Shown piece after piece: positions 42,411-51,679 of a stretch of 64,000 nucleotides of DNA. The notes under the pieces were generated by a model. That model had not been told where the DNA came from, searched no databases, and was given only the letters and a program-made list of their open reading frames with translations. Within the stretch, counting starts at the first letter, position 1. Each line of letters opens with the position of its first letter. The position numbers and the translations under genes were made by a program. This DNA comes from Streptomyces abyssalis (GTDB taxonomy: Bacteria > Actinomycetota > Actinomycetes > Streptomycetales > Streptomycetaceae). The stretch spans positions 535,540 through 599,539 of the forward strand of contig NZ_LJGT01000038.1 in assembly GCF_001751365.1 (NCBI RefSeq), given 5' to 3'.

Positions 42411-42779
42411 TCACGTCGCCGTGGCCCGCATCGTCCGTGATATACCGCCACTTCTGGTCCGCATCTGCTGCATCGACGTGTGGGGCCGTCGAGGGGCGCT
42501 ATTGGTCGTACAGCTCGGGTGGATCTCTGCGATGCGATCCTCCAGGCGCCCGTTTCTCAGGTCTGCTAGTGCCGCCGCGTATCCGACTTCGATGGCCTGG
42601 GTCAACATGGTGAGCACTTCCACCGGCTCATGAACGAACCCGCCGCCCGACATCAGCATCGCTGCGGCCTGGCCAGCTGCTATCCCGTCCTGACTGTGCA
42701 CGGTCCCCTCGTGCAGCCGGCTCACACCACCCGCCCAAGAGCGCACGTCGTCCTCTGAGAAGCCCATCGGTGACGGCAC
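42411..42779 (-). CDS. Hypothetical protein of the element
   Basis: A possible 122-residue protein from GTG 42779, or 118 residues from ATG 42767. GFSEDDVRSWAGGVSRLHEG and QDGIAAGQAAAMLMSGGGFV, then EPVEVLTMLTQAIEVGYAAALADLRNG, look like a genuine mainly helical sequence. The C-terminal 30 residues are low-complexity. No domain is recognised and no ribosome site is clear. It lies between the GIY-YIG gene and the small membrane protein gene, on the same strand. Confidence 0.45.
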   Translation of the reverse strand: MPSPMGFSEDDVRSWAGGVSRLHEGTVHSQDGIAAGQAAAMLMSGGGFVHEPVEVLTMLTQAIEVGYAAALADLRNGRLEDRIAEIHPSCTTNSAPRRPHTSMQQMRTRSGGISRTMRATAT

Positions 42780-42965
42780 TACCCAGGCGCTACCTCGGAT
42801 GGTCAGGCAGTGTGCCCTTTATGACGTGGGCGCGCCGACGATCACCTGTGAGCATGTGGACGGGCCTGACGTCGGTCAACTCATCGCCAGGCTTCCCGTG
42901 GCTTCCCGTCTGATGTGTGTGTGACACAGACGGTGCGGGCTCGCTGCTGCGCCGTGACGGGGTGG

Positions 42966-43265
42966 CTACCGGCGTCGCGTCGATGGGCGCCGGATATAGA
43001 GAACGATCAGTGTTGTCAGACCGGCGCCGCCGAGCAGTGCCAGGAAGCCGCCGAGGCGGAAGGTCTGGTTGGGGCCGAAGAGCACCCAACTTCCGCCGTA
43101 CAGCAGGAAGAAGCTCAGGTAGGTCGGGAGGAAGAGGGAGCCTGTGTGCGGGAGGAAGTCCTGAGCTGTGAGCGGCCGGCGAGGCCGCCGTGGCCAATCG
43201 CGTATCCATGCCTTGGCTCGGTCGACGAAGGGCAGTTCGTCCGCTAGAGGGGACGCCTCTGTCAC
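42966..43265 (-). CDS. Small membrane protein of the element
   Basis: A 99-residue protein beginning at GTG 43265, which has GAGGAAGG 7 nt upstream. A soluble N-terminus (about 1-50: PFVDRAKAWIRDWPRRPRRP, then LTAQDFLPHTGS) precedes two closely spaced hydrophobic segments, FLPTYLSFFLLYGGSWVLFG and LGGFLALLGGAGLTTLIVLYI, and a basic tail. It is an unknown two-span membrane protein. It is transcribed divergently from the integrase gene. Confidence 0.55.
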   Translation of the reverse strand: MTEASPLADELPFVDRAKAWIRDWPRRPRRPLTAQDFLPHTGSLFLPTYLSFFLLYGGSWVLFGPNQTFRLGGFLALLGGAGLTTLIVLYIRRPSTRRR

Positions 43266-43548
43266 GCGGTGCCTTCCTCGCGGGGTGTGTTCTCCGGGCT
43301 TCGGCATAGCCGTACAAGTCTCGCAGACCGGTGAGGGTGGCCCAGGCCAGAGCGGTGGGACGACAGTCACCATCCGGCATCGACTGTCAGCTTCGGCCAA
43401 CCTCGCACGGTCCAGAGACGGCCCAAGGACCGAGCCCCTGGCTTCGCGACGCGAAGGCACACGGATGTCACGACGCATCTCGCCCTCGCCGCAAGCTGCG
43501 TCGACCGCCCGGCTGGTGGTCTGGTCCTCTTCTCCTTCCATCCTCAAG

Positions 43549-44763
43549 ATGCGAGCCATCTACCCGTACCGCAACGGCTTCGCTGCGTACGCCTGGGTCA
43601 CGACGCCCGACGGCAAGCGCAAGTACGTCTACGGCAAGACGCGCCCCGAGGTCCATGAGAAGTGGGTCAAGCTCCACGCCGAGGCGAGAAAGGGGCCGGT
43701 CGCCACGCGGCACCGAACTGTGGCCGGCTTCCTCGATTACTGGCTGAGCTCTGTCGTGAAGCCCAACCTCGCTCCCCTGACGTACGTGGCGTACGAGGGT
43801 GCCGCCCGCCTCTACATCGCTCCGCACCTGGGCACCAAACGCCTGGACAAACTGACCGTGCGGGACGTGCGCGAGTGGCTGACGAAGCTCGCCGACACCT
43901 GCCAGTGCTGTGCGCAGCGCAAGGACAAGAAACGCCCGGCTGAGCGGCGGCGGTGCTGCGCCATCGGGAAGTGCTGCGAGCAGTACCCGAGCGGGCGCGT
44001 GGTGCAGATCGCGCGGGACACGCTCCGCGCGGCGCTGAGTCAGGCGATGCTCGAAGAGGAGGTCTCCCGCAACGTCGCCAAGCTCGTACGCGTCCCGAAG
44101 CCGCGGCGGCGGAAGGTCAAGGCGTGGTCCGTCGGGGAAGCGAGCAGTTTCCTGGAGCACGCTGTCACGGCCGACGATTCGCTCTACGCGGCCTGGGTCC
44201 TGGCGCTGACGCTGGGCCTGCGACGTGGGGAGATCCTGGGCCTCACATGGGAGTCCATCGACTTCGAGGCCGGAGAGCTGTACATAGACCACCAGCTCCA
44301 GCGGGCCGGCCGTGAGGTCCTGCACCGCGAGACCAAGACGGAGGACTCGGAGGACTTCCTGCCCCTCCCGGATCTCTGCCTCGCGGCACTGAAGCGACGT
44401 CGTCAGCAGCAAGACGCTGACCGGAAAGCGGCCCGTGATCGCTGGCAGGACTCACACGGCCTGATCTTCACCACCCGCTACGGCACCCCGATCGAGCCCG
44501 GCAACCTCACCCGCGCCTTCGCCGTCCGCATCCGCCAGGCCGGCGTCCGACCGATCCCGCTCAGGAATACCCGGCACACCGCCGGTTCCCTGCTCGTCGC
44601 GCTCAAGGTCCACCCCAAGGTGGCGCAACGGATCTTGCGGCACTCCAAGTTCACGATGACCTTCGACGTGTACTCGGAGGCGAGCGACGAGGAGATCCGT
44701 GACGCCCTGCAACGGCTCTCCTCCGGCTTCGGCCAAAAGCCAGACATGACGATCAGTCAGTAG
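43549..44763 (+). CDS. int: Tyrosine site-specific integrase of the element
   Basis: A 404-residue recombinase that should integrate the element at tRNA-Thr. The N-terminal arm-binding part (RNGFAAYAWVTTPDGKRKYV) is followed by the core-binding domain, which contains a cysteine-rich insertion (CQCC ... RRCCAIGKCC) common in Streptomyces integrases. The catalytic domain has R226 in LGLRRGEI, R342-H343 in RNTRHTAGS, and the nucleophile Y375 in TFDVYSEA. The histidine of the usual HxxR is R339 here. ATG 43549 was chosen; upstream in-frame residues look unstructured. It lies about 720 bp inside the right attachment site. Confidence 0.92.
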   Translation: MRAIYPYRNGFAAYAWVTTPDGKRKYVYGKTRPEVHEKWVKLHAEARKGPVATRHRTVAGFLDYWLSSVVKPNLAPLTYVAYEGAARLYIAPHLGTKRLDKLTVRDVREWLTKLADTCQCCAQRKDKKRPAERRRCCAIGKCCEQYPSGRVVQIARDTLRAALSQAMLEEEVSRNVAKLVRVPKPRRRKVKAWSVGEASSFLEHAVTADDSLYAAWVLALTLGLRRGEILGLTWESIDFEAGELYIDHQLQRAGREVLHRETKTEDSEDFLPLPDLCLAALKRRRQQQDADRKAARDRWQDSHGLIFTTRYGTPIEPGNLTRAFAVRIRQAGVRPIPLRNTRHTAGSLLVALKVHPKVAQRILRHSKFTMTFDVYSEASDEEIRDALQRLSSGFGQKPDMTISQ

Positions 44764-45034
44764 CAATCACGTCGGCCGCTGCTCTCCGCGACAGACGGCT
44801 CCTGTTGGAGGTCCCGTTCCCACCATGGAACGGGGCCTCTCGGGGTTTGGGGACTTGGCTACTGGAGTCGAACTGGCAAAGTTCTGCACACATTTCAGCA
44901 TCGATGCGACTACATGCTCGCAATAGGGCTAGAACTGGAGAACTCGGGCGGGCGGTGAGTCACCTCACTCCACCCCTGGATCCGGCACATGCGGATACGG
45001 GCCTGCATGGCTCAGCTCTGGAGAGGGGCAATTC
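44764..45034. other. Gap between the integrase gene and the duplicated small protein gene
   Basis: It contains a hairpin GAGGTCCCGTTCC (44808-44820) / GGAACGGGGCCTC (44827-44839). This is close in sequence to the tRNA-proximal hairpin at 45435-45465 and probably terminates the integrase transcript. No gene seen. Confidence 0.6.
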
Positions 45035-45376
45035 ATGGCGCAACTGGTTATCGGCAACGGACGCACCACGAGCGCCGAGTCATTCTGGTATGTACTCGGA
45101 TGCATAGCTTTGGGAGCCTCCTACTTCGCAAAGGTGCCTGCCAAGAAGGCGCTCAGTGAGTACGGATTGATCGAGATGACGGGGGCCGAGAAGTTCTGGT
45201 ACGTGCTGATGAACGTAGCTCTGGGCTCCGGGTACCTCGCAAAAGTGATCACCAAGAAAGCACTCTCCGAGGTGCACCGCGTCGAGTACGCGTATGGCAC
45301 GCCCGACACGGCGAGCGAATCCGTGGAACCGGCCCCGTCCGTCAGTGCGCCACCCGGCAGCTCCAGCAGTCTGTGA
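45035..45376 (+). CDS. Small protein with an internal 29-residue duplication
   Basis: A 113-residue protein made of two near-identical units, residues 14-42 and 51-79. Each runs AExFWYVL...ALG...Y.AKV..KKALSE, and 20 of 29 positions are identical. Each unit has a hydrophobic stretch followed by two lysines, so two short membrane-associated helices are likely. The C-terminal 30 residues are Ser/Pro-rich. GAGAGG lies 8 nt before ATG 45035. I know no function. Its place at the right end of an integrative element makes it an accessory cargo gene candidate. Confidence 0.75.
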   Translation: MAQLVIGNGRTTSAESFWYVLGCIALGASYFAKVPAKKALSEYGLIEMTGAEKFWYVLMNVALGSGYLAKVITKKALSEVHRVEYAYGTPDTASESVEPAPSVSAPPGSSSSL

Positions 45377-45403
45377 CCCTCGGCCCACACAGCAAGAACC
45401 CCA

Positions 45404-45430
45404 GTTGCTGTACTTCGCTGCTGTACAGCG
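45404..45430. repeat. Right-end copy of the element terminal motif
   Basis: GTTGCTGTACTTCGCTGCTG then TACAGCG matches the palindrome at 41661-41687 in 25 of 27 positions. Confidence 0.7.
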
Positions 45431-45434
45431 CACA

Positions 45435-45465
45435 GAGGCCCCGTTCCGATCATGGAACGGGGCCT
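45435..45465. terminator. Hairpin downstream of tRNA-Thr
   Basis: GAGGCCCCGTTCC pairs with GGAACGGGGCCT around GATCAT, 18 bp beyond the encoded CCA of tRNA-Thr (leftward). Confidence 0.75.
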
Positions 45466-45482
45466 ATGAGCTGCTGCTTCCT

Positions 45483-45559
45483 TGGAGCCGCCTGTCGGAT
45501 TCGAACCGACGACCTTCTGTTTACAAGACAGATGCTCTAACCAGCTGAGCTAAGGCGGC
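45483..45559 (-). tRNA. tRNA-Thr, anticodon TGT, with encoded CCA
   Basis: Reading the minus strand: acceptor GCCGCCT, D-arm AGCTCAGCTGGTTAGAGC, anticodon stem-loop ending CTTGTAAACAG (anticodon TGT), T-arm GTCGGTTCGAATCCGAC, acceptor AGGCGGC, discriminator T, then CCA. All stems pair. It serves ACA/ACG threonine codons and is the integration target of the 41534-45527 element. Confidence 0.95.
45484..45527. repeat. Right attachment-site core within intact tRNA-Thr
   Basis: The same 44 bp as 41534-41577, here forming the 3' part of the functional tRNA. Confidence 0.9.
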
Positions 45560-45775
45560 GGGCCCGGCCCGCCTGTGCGTACGTGCAGGGGACCAGCGTG
45601 CCCGTGCAGTCTACCCACCCCGGCCAGGGGGTCCGCGATGCGGTTTCGTTGCTGCCCGACTGCTGACAAGACGCGTACCGGCGGGTTAGCGTCACCGCAC
45701 GTTCACAGGAGTGAAACGTACTCCCCTTTACGACGGATCGTCCGGCACGTACCTGCCGGTGAAGGAGACAACAGC

Positions 45776-46900
<1,125 letters not shown>

Positions 46901-46931
46901 TCCGCCGCCCGGCCGCGCCGCTCAGCGCGCA

Positions 46932-46974
46932 GGGGCCGTATGCCTGCACAACAGCCGGGCATACGGCCCCTTTT
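46932..46974 (+). terminator. Intrinsic terminator of msiK
   Basis: GGGGCCGTATGCC (46932-46944) pairs with GGCATACGGCCCC (46958-46970), followed by TTTT. Confidence 0.88.
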
Positions 46975-47095
46975 CGCGTCTTTCCGGGCATTTTCGTGCA
47001 CGGCGTCAACATCCGTCACGGACGCGCCTGTGCGCCGTCGCTCGCCGGAGTGACCGAATGTCGCCAAATCACCACTCTTCGCTACGATCGCCGGC

Positions 47096-47521
47096 GTGAA
47101 CCACATTGCCCGCCGAATCGGCCGATCTCTCGCCCTCGTTCTCCCAGTCGTACTCGTCCTGTCCGGGACGCTCGCAGTCGTCCGCGTGCCATGGAGCTCG
47201 TCGTCCTCCTCCAGTACGCAGATGCTCACGGCGTCCGAGCACAGGGCGTCCACGAAAGCGACGTACCGGGCGCCCCAGGACGCGCTCCGCGACCGTCTCG
47301 TCGCCGAGCTGCAGGAGAAGGACCCCGGTGTGGCGCTGACCAGCCTCCAGCAGGAGATGTCGGAACGCCCGTCGCTGGCCAGGCACTGCGCGTCGCTCGC
47401 GCGGGCCCTCGGCCGTGCCGCCGTGCAGAAGTACGGCAGCGTGCAGCGCGCCAGCAGCTGGTCGCGGCCCGTCTGCGACACGTCGTTCGCGACCGGCGCG
47501 TCCCGGATGCTCGACCGCTGA
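47096..47521 (+). CDS. Small secreted or membrane-anchored hypothetical protein
   Basis: A 141-residue protein. A basic start (NHIARRIGRS) is followed by a hydrophobic segment LALVLPVVLVLSGTLAVV (about 12-29) and a serine-rich linker. A helical C-terminal domain contains ALRDRLVAELQEKDPGVAL, ARHCASLARALGRAAVQKYG and WSRPVCDTSFATG. The two C-terminal cysteines may form a disulfide outside the membrane. The function is unknown. There is no ribosome site, and TACGAT 7 nt before GTG 47096 suggests leaderless transcription. Confidence 0.7.
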   Translation: MNHIARRIGRSLALVLPVVLVLSGTLAVVRVPWSSSSSSSTQMLTASEHRASTKATYRAPQDALRDRLVAELQEKDPGVALTSLQQEMSERPSLARHCASLARALGRAAVQKYGSVQRASSWSRPVCDTSFATGASRMLDR

Positions 47522-47729
47522 GCCGCCACACCACCACCGAGCCCCATCACCACTGAGCCGGACGGCCGCTCAGTCGACGGCCGCTCCCTCGCAGACCGCT
47601 GAGTCGCAGGCCGCGCTCAGCCGTGCGGCTCCCGGGCCGTACGGGCTCCCGAGCCGTACGCCCCCGATGTGCTGACCGCCCGCCTGCCGACGACGGCTCC
47701 GCGGGCGTACGCCGCATAGGGTGCGCTGC

Positions 47730-48530
47730 ATGATGCAGCTCCCCACCCAAGCCGTGATCCTGGCCGGCGGCCAGGGGACACGGCTGCGGCCGTACACCGA
47801 CGACCGTCCGAAGCCGATGGTCGAGATCCCCGGCACCGGAACCCCCATCATCGGGCACCAGCTCGCGTGGCTGGCAGCTGAGGGCGTGACCGATGTCGTC
47901 GTCTCCTGCGGCCACTTGGCCGACGTGCTGGGCAACTGGCTGACGACGGCCGAGCTTCCGGGCGCCGCGGGACGAAGTGCCTTGCGGACCCGGGTCGTTG
48001 TGGAGGAGGAACCGCTCGGCCGTGGCGGCGGGCTGAAGTACGCGGCGGCCTCGCTGCCCCGGCCCGACGAGCCCTGGTACGCCACCAACGGCGACATCTG
48101 GACGCGGTTCGCACTGCGCGAGATGGCCGCGTTCCACGGCGAGCGGGACGCGGTCGCCACGCTCGCGCTCGCCCGCCCGCGCATCCCGTGGGGGGCGGTG
48201 GAGACCGATCCGTTCGGTCACATCCTCGACTTCATCGAGGCCCCGCCGTCGCCCTATCTCGTCAACGCCGGTGTGTACGTGTTCTCTTCGTCCTTCACTG
48301 CGATGCTTCCCGACCGCGGTGACCACGAGCGCACGACGTTCCCGCGGCTCGCCCGCCAGCGCCTGCTCGCGGGCTTTCAGCTGCCTCAGGGGGCGTACTG
48401 GCGGGCCATCGACACCGCCAAGGATCTGGAGGAAGCCGCAAAGGAGTTGAAGGACGCACAGGGGACGGGGCAGAAGCCGGGTCAGGAGGCCGGGCAGGGA
48501 ACGGTGCGCGAGGCCGCACACGAGCGGTGA
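47730..48530 (+). CDS. NDP-sugar pyrophosphorylase-like nucleotidyltransferase
   Basis: A 266-residue sugar-phosphate nucleotidyltransferase. AVILAGGQGTRLRPYTDDRPKPMVEI is the nucleotide-binding loop with the catalytic Arg and Lys. EEEPLGRGGGLKYA and YATNGDIWTRF are the sugar and metal sites, where the usual LNGD becomes TNGD. The RIPWGAVETDPFGHILDFIEAP and VNAGVYVFS blocks match. The C-terminal 30 residues are Gln/Gly-rich without a domain. It likely activates glucose 1-phosphate, mannose 1-phosphate or a similar sugar. GTG 47721 is an alternative start. Confidence 0.87.
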   Translation: MMQLPTQAVILAGGQGTRLRPYTDDRPKPMVEIPGTGTPIIGHQLAWLAAEGVTDVVVSCGHLADVLGNWLTTAELPGAAGRSALRTRVVVEEEPLGRGGGLKYAAASLPRPDEPWYATNGDIWTRFALREMAAFHGERDAVATLALARPRIPWGAVETDPFGHILDFIEAPPSPYLVNAGVYVFSSSFTAMLPDRGDHERTTFPRLARQRLLAGFQLPQGAYWRAIDTAKDLEEAAKELKDAQGTGQKPGQEAGQGTVREAAHER

Positions 48531-48618
48531 GGCCCGGCCGGTCCGGCAGCCCGGCAATCCAGCAGTCCGGCAGGCCCGGCGGCTCCCGTCCCCGCTGCAA
48601 GAGACAGGTCTCGTCCCC

Positions 48619-48660
48619 GCGACGAGAGAGGGGCCCCGGCCGGGGCCCCTCTCTCGTCGC
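48619..48660. terminator. Bidirectional terminator, perfect 42-bp palindrome
   Basis: Two 21-bp arms, starting GCGACGAGAGAGGGGCCCC on each strand, are exactly complementary without a loop. It lies between the convergent nucleotidyltransferase and DoxX genes. Confidence 0.88.
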
Positions 48661-48672
48661 TCCGCTGCCCCC

Positions 48673-50496
48673 TCAGCCCAGGAGGCCGCCCAGGCCTCCC
48701 CCGCCGCCCGAGGACGAGCCGCCTCCACCGCCCGAGGACGAACCACCGCTCCCGCCACCGGAGTTGGAGCCGCCGCTCGCGCCTCCGCCACCCGTGCCGC
48801 CACCGGTGGCGGTGCCGCCTCCGCCCTGTGTGGCGCGCGTGCCGGGCGCCGAGTGCCGAGGCGGCTGCGCACCGGGCACGGTCTGCCGCGGCGCCTGTAC
48901 GGTCTCCCGCTGGCTCGGCGTGGACGAATCGCCCCGCCGCCCTTCGCCCGGCGACGCCGACGTCGAAGGCCCGCCCGAACGGCGGCTGTCGGCGCCGGCG
49001 TCCGCGCCCGCCGTGCGCCCGTCAGCGGGACGTCCGCTGTCGGTACGGGCACCCGGCTCCTCGGGGAGAGGCGAGCCGGGCAGCCGGTTCGTCGGCGGTT
49101 CCCCGGGCTCGGGCATCTTGGCGGTGTGCGAGGCACGAACCGCGCCGCCCAGCATGGAACCGGTCAGCATCGCGACCCCGGCGACGACGGACACGATCAC
49201 GGCGCCCCGCTGCAGCACCCGCCGCCGCAGGTCCCGCAGTTCGGCCCGCGGCCCCAGCTTGCGCCACGCGTCGGCGGCGAGCCTGCCGTCAACGGAGTAG
49301 ACGGGCGCGCCCGCGATGACCAGCGGGCTCCACGCGGCGAGATAGATGATGTCCGGCGTCTCGTACGCGGGTCCCGAGCTCCAGCTCACCGTCATCAGCA
49401 GTGCGGCCGAGAGCAGCACGCCGACGGAGGCGGCGAGCCGCTGCCAGAGGCCGCACACCGTCAGTACGCCGATGATGATCTGGAGAAACGCCACTGTCAG
49501 CCCGGAGCCGACGGGATGGGCCAGTGCGAAGTCCCGCAGCGGGGAGGCAATGGCCCAGGGTTCGAGGGAGCGCAGCCAGGTCACCATCGAGCCGCGCGCG
49601 TCACCGTCGAAGTAGACCGGGTCGCACAGCTTGCCCATGCCCGCGTAGACCGAGATGAAGCCCAGGAAGATCCGCATGGGCAGCAGCACGACGCCGAGGC
49701 TCATGCGGCGGCCCGGGTAGTACGCCTGACGGCCCGTGCCGACGACCGCCGCCCCCCGGGAGCCGGCCCGGACGTCGGCCTCGTCCTCCTCGAACTCCCT
49801 TTGTGCGAGGGGACGTTCGCCGCGCAGGGAGTCGTCGTCGTGCCCGCCGCGTGCACCCTGGTCGCCGAAGGCGCCGGGCTCGCCGTGTTCGCCGTACTCG
49901 CGGCCGTACTCACCGCGCCGGCCGTACGGGTCGTACTCGCCGGGCTCCGGGCCGTCGAAGGCCCCGCGCGCCGGGCGCACCCCGTACAGCAGCGACCGCG
50001 GATGCGGTTGTGTCGACTCGGGCGGACGCGGCCCGCGCGGGCCGACGACCGACGGCGGCGGAAGGGTGTCCTCGTCGATCCGCGGGAGCACCTGCGTGGT
50101 GGAGCCCGCTGGCTCCGCCGCGTCCCGGGCACCGGGATACGCCACATGCGACAGCCGGGTCGCCCCGGTGTCCTCGGGGCCGGTGTGGACGCCCCACACG
50201 ACGGGCGTCACAGGCGGGTCGGAGGGCCCGTTGACGGACGGTCCCGCGACCGACGGTGCTGCGGTGGGCATGCCGGACACAGCGGGAATGTGTCCGGTGA
50301 CGACGGGCTCGGCGGCGGGCGGCGCGAGCTGCACCCGGAAGCTCGCGTGTGTGACGACGACCTCAGCCGGATCAGAGGGGACCTTGACCGTGCTCAGCCC
50401 GGGTTCGTCGTCGAAGAAACCGCTCGGGCCGCCCTGTTGGGTGTCCCCAGGACGCCGGCCCGAGGGGTCGGGCGTGCGGGGTGTTCTGGTGTCCAC
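48673..50496 (-). CDS. DoxX-family membrane protein with long disordered termini
   Basis: A 607-residue protein. The first 265 residues are hydrophilic and low-complexity (Pro/Gly/Asp-rich). The middle (about 270-400) is a DoxX-like four-helix membrane domain beginning GVVLLPMRIFLGFISVYAGMGKL, with VGSGLTVAFLQIIIGVLTVCGLW and LLSAALLMTVSW. Another span is at about 440-460 (GAVIVSVVAGVAMLTGSMLG). The C-terminal 150 residues are Ser/Gly-rich, ending in repeated GGGSS blocks. DoxX proteins are linked to redox stress and membrane-bound oxidoreductase complexes. The function here is unknown. Confidence 0.82.
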   Translation of the reverse strand: MDTRTPRTPDPSGRRPGDTQQGGPSGFFDDEPGLSTVKVPSDPAEVVVTHASFRVQLAPPAAEPVVTGHIPAVSGMPTAAPSVAGPSVNGPSDPPVTPVVWGVHTGPEDTGATRLSHVAYPGARDAAEPAGSTTQVLPRIDEDTLPPPSVVGPRGPRPPESTQPHPRSLLYGVRPARGAFDGPEPGEYDPYGRRGEYGREYGEHGEPGAFGDQGARGGHDDDSLRGERPLAQREFEEDEADVRAGSRGAAVVGTGRQAYYPGRRMSLGVVLLPMRIFLGFISVYAGMGKLCDPVYFDGDARGSMVTWLRSLEPWAIASPLRDFALAHPVGSGLTVAFLQIIIGVLTVCGLWQRLAASVGVLLSAALLMTVSWSSGPAYETPDIIYLAAWSPLVIAGAPVYSVDGRLAADAWRKLGPRAELRDLRRRVLQRGAVIVSVVAGVAMLTGSMLGGAVRASHTAKMPEPGEPPTNRLPGSPLPEEPGARTDSGRPADGRTAGADAGADSRRSGGPSTSASPGEGRRGDSSTPSQRETVQAPRQTVPGAQPPRHSAPGTRATQGGGGTATGGGTGGGGASGGSNSGGGSGGSSSGGGGGSSSGGGGGLGGLLG

Positions 50497-50650
50497 ACTC
50501 CACTAACCGAGTGACGGACACTTAAGACACTGCCTTGACCGCCCCGATCTGTCCGAGGCCCGTCAAGGCCGGCGGCGGCCCCGGTGACCTGCGCCCGGCT
50601 CGCCCGCCGGGTCAGGCGCCAGGCCCGGCGGGCGGGCGTCCGGACGTCTG

Positions 50651-50682
50651 GGTGTTCGGGTGTTCGGGTGTTCGGGTGTCCG
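50651..50682. repeat. 8-bp tandem repeat, four copies
   Basis: GGTGTTCG three times, then GGTGTCCG, in the gap between the DoxX gene start and the rlmB stop. The surrounding gap 50497-50709 shows nothing else. Confidence 0.85.
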
Positions 50683-50709
50683 GGTCCGGGTGTCCGGGCA
50701 GCCCGGCTC

Positions 50710-51660
50710 TCAGCTCCGCCGCCGCGCCGCTTCGTAGAGCACGACGCCCGCGGCCACACCCGCGTTCAGCGACTCGGCGCCGCCCGGCATCGGAATCCGT
50801 ACGCGCACGTCGCAGGTCTCGCCCACCAGACGCGACAGGCCCTTGCCCTCGCTGCCGACGACGACCACCACCGGCCCGTCCAGCACGTCCAGATCCGGGA
50901 GTTCGACGTCGCCGTCCGCCGCGAGGCCGACGACCATCATCCCGGCCTTCTGGTAACTCTCCAGCGCACGCGTGAGGTTGGCCGCACGCGCGACGGGCGT
51001 GAGCGCCGCCGTGCCCGCCGAGGTCTTCCAGGCACCCGCCGTCATCCCCGCGGCCCGCCGCTCGGGTACGACGACGCCGTGCCCGCCGAAGGCCGACACG
51101 GAACGGACGACCGCGCCGAGGTTGCGGGGATCGGTGATCCCGTCGAGCGCGACGATCAGCGGGTCCTCGCCGTCTTCGAGCGCGGCCGCCGCAAGATCGT
51201 CCGGATGTGCGTACTCGTACTCCGGGACCTGCAGCACGAGACCCTGATGGTGCAGGCCCCTGGCCATGCGGTCCAGCTCAGGCCGTGGCGCCTCCATCAG
51301 ATGGATGCCGCCGTCCTCGCCCGCGAGGCGCACCGCTTCGCGCACCCTGTCGTCGTTGTCGATGAACTGCTGCACGTACAGCGTCGTCGCCGGTACGTGC
51401 GCGCGCAGCGCCTCGACGACCGAGTTGCGGCCGACGACCAGCTCCGCGGCGCTCCTGCCGCCCCCCTTGCGCTGCGGACGTCCCTGCGCGCGCCGGGCCT
51501 TGGCCTGGGCGGCACGCTGCTTGGCGTGGCCCTTGCGCATCTCGGCGGGCGGCGTTGGGCCCTTGCCCTCCAGCCCGCGGCGCCGCTTGCCGCCGCTGCC
51601 GACCTGCGCGCCCTTCTTGTTGGACGTACGCCGGTTGGGGCGCTGGCTGTTCCCGGCCAT
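50710..51660 (-). CDS. rlmB: 23S rRNA (guanosine-2'-O-)-methyltransferase RlmB (SpoU family)
   Basis: Methylates a 2'-hydroxyl of 23S rRNA (G2251 in E. coli) using S-adenosylmethionine. The 316-residue protein has a very basic N-terminal tail (1-70) and the L30e-like substrate domain ([13 protein letters not shown]). The SPOUT trefoil-knot motifs follow: [34 protein letters not shown] and [25 protein letters not shown] 51660 (MAGNSQRPN) is the best start. Upstream in-frame residues come from a Gln/Pro microsatellite. It is in the cysS-rlmB arrangement common in Streptomyces. Confidence 0.92.
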   Translation of the reverse strand: MAGNSQRPNRRTSNKKGAQVGSGGKRRRGLEGKGPTPPAEMRKGHAKQRAAQAKARRAQGRPQRKGGGRSAAELVVGRNSVVEALRAHVPATTLYVQQFIDNDDRVREAVRLAGEDGGIHLMEAPRPELDRMARGLHHQGLVLQVPEYEYAHPDDLAAAALEDGEDPLIVALDGITDPRNLGAVVRSVSAFGGHGVVVPERRAAGMTAGAWKTSAGTAALTPVARAANLTRALESYQKAGMMVVGLAADGDVELPDLDVLDGPVVVVVGSEGKGLSRLVGETCDVRVRIPMPGGAESLNAGVAAGVVLYEAARRRS

Positions 51661-51679
51661 CGGGCACCTGTTTCTTCTC

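Larger units (their letters stand above)
41534..45527. mobile_element. Small integrative element in tRNA-Thr, about 4 kb
   Basis: The element is delimited by a 44-bp identical direct repeat (41534-41577 and 45484-45527) that is the 3' part of tRNA-Thr, so integration was site-specific and restored the tRNA. It contains a tyrosine integrase, a GIY-YIG nuclease-like gene, two small unknown genes and an internally duplicated small protein. No replication initiator, Tra/FtsK-type transfer gene, phage structural gene or obvious excisionase is present. It is therefore either a decayed AICE/prophage or a minimal element mobilised by others. Confidence 0.82.

Noticed and set aside
42790..43380. Minus-strand frame overlapping the small membrane protein gene
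   Set aside because: It overlaps a frame with clear hydrophobic segments and a good ribosome site, and its own product is low-complexity.
38183..45527. A complete prophage or conjugative element
   Set aside because: No capsid, terminase, replication or transfer genes are present between the integrase remnant and the tRNA.
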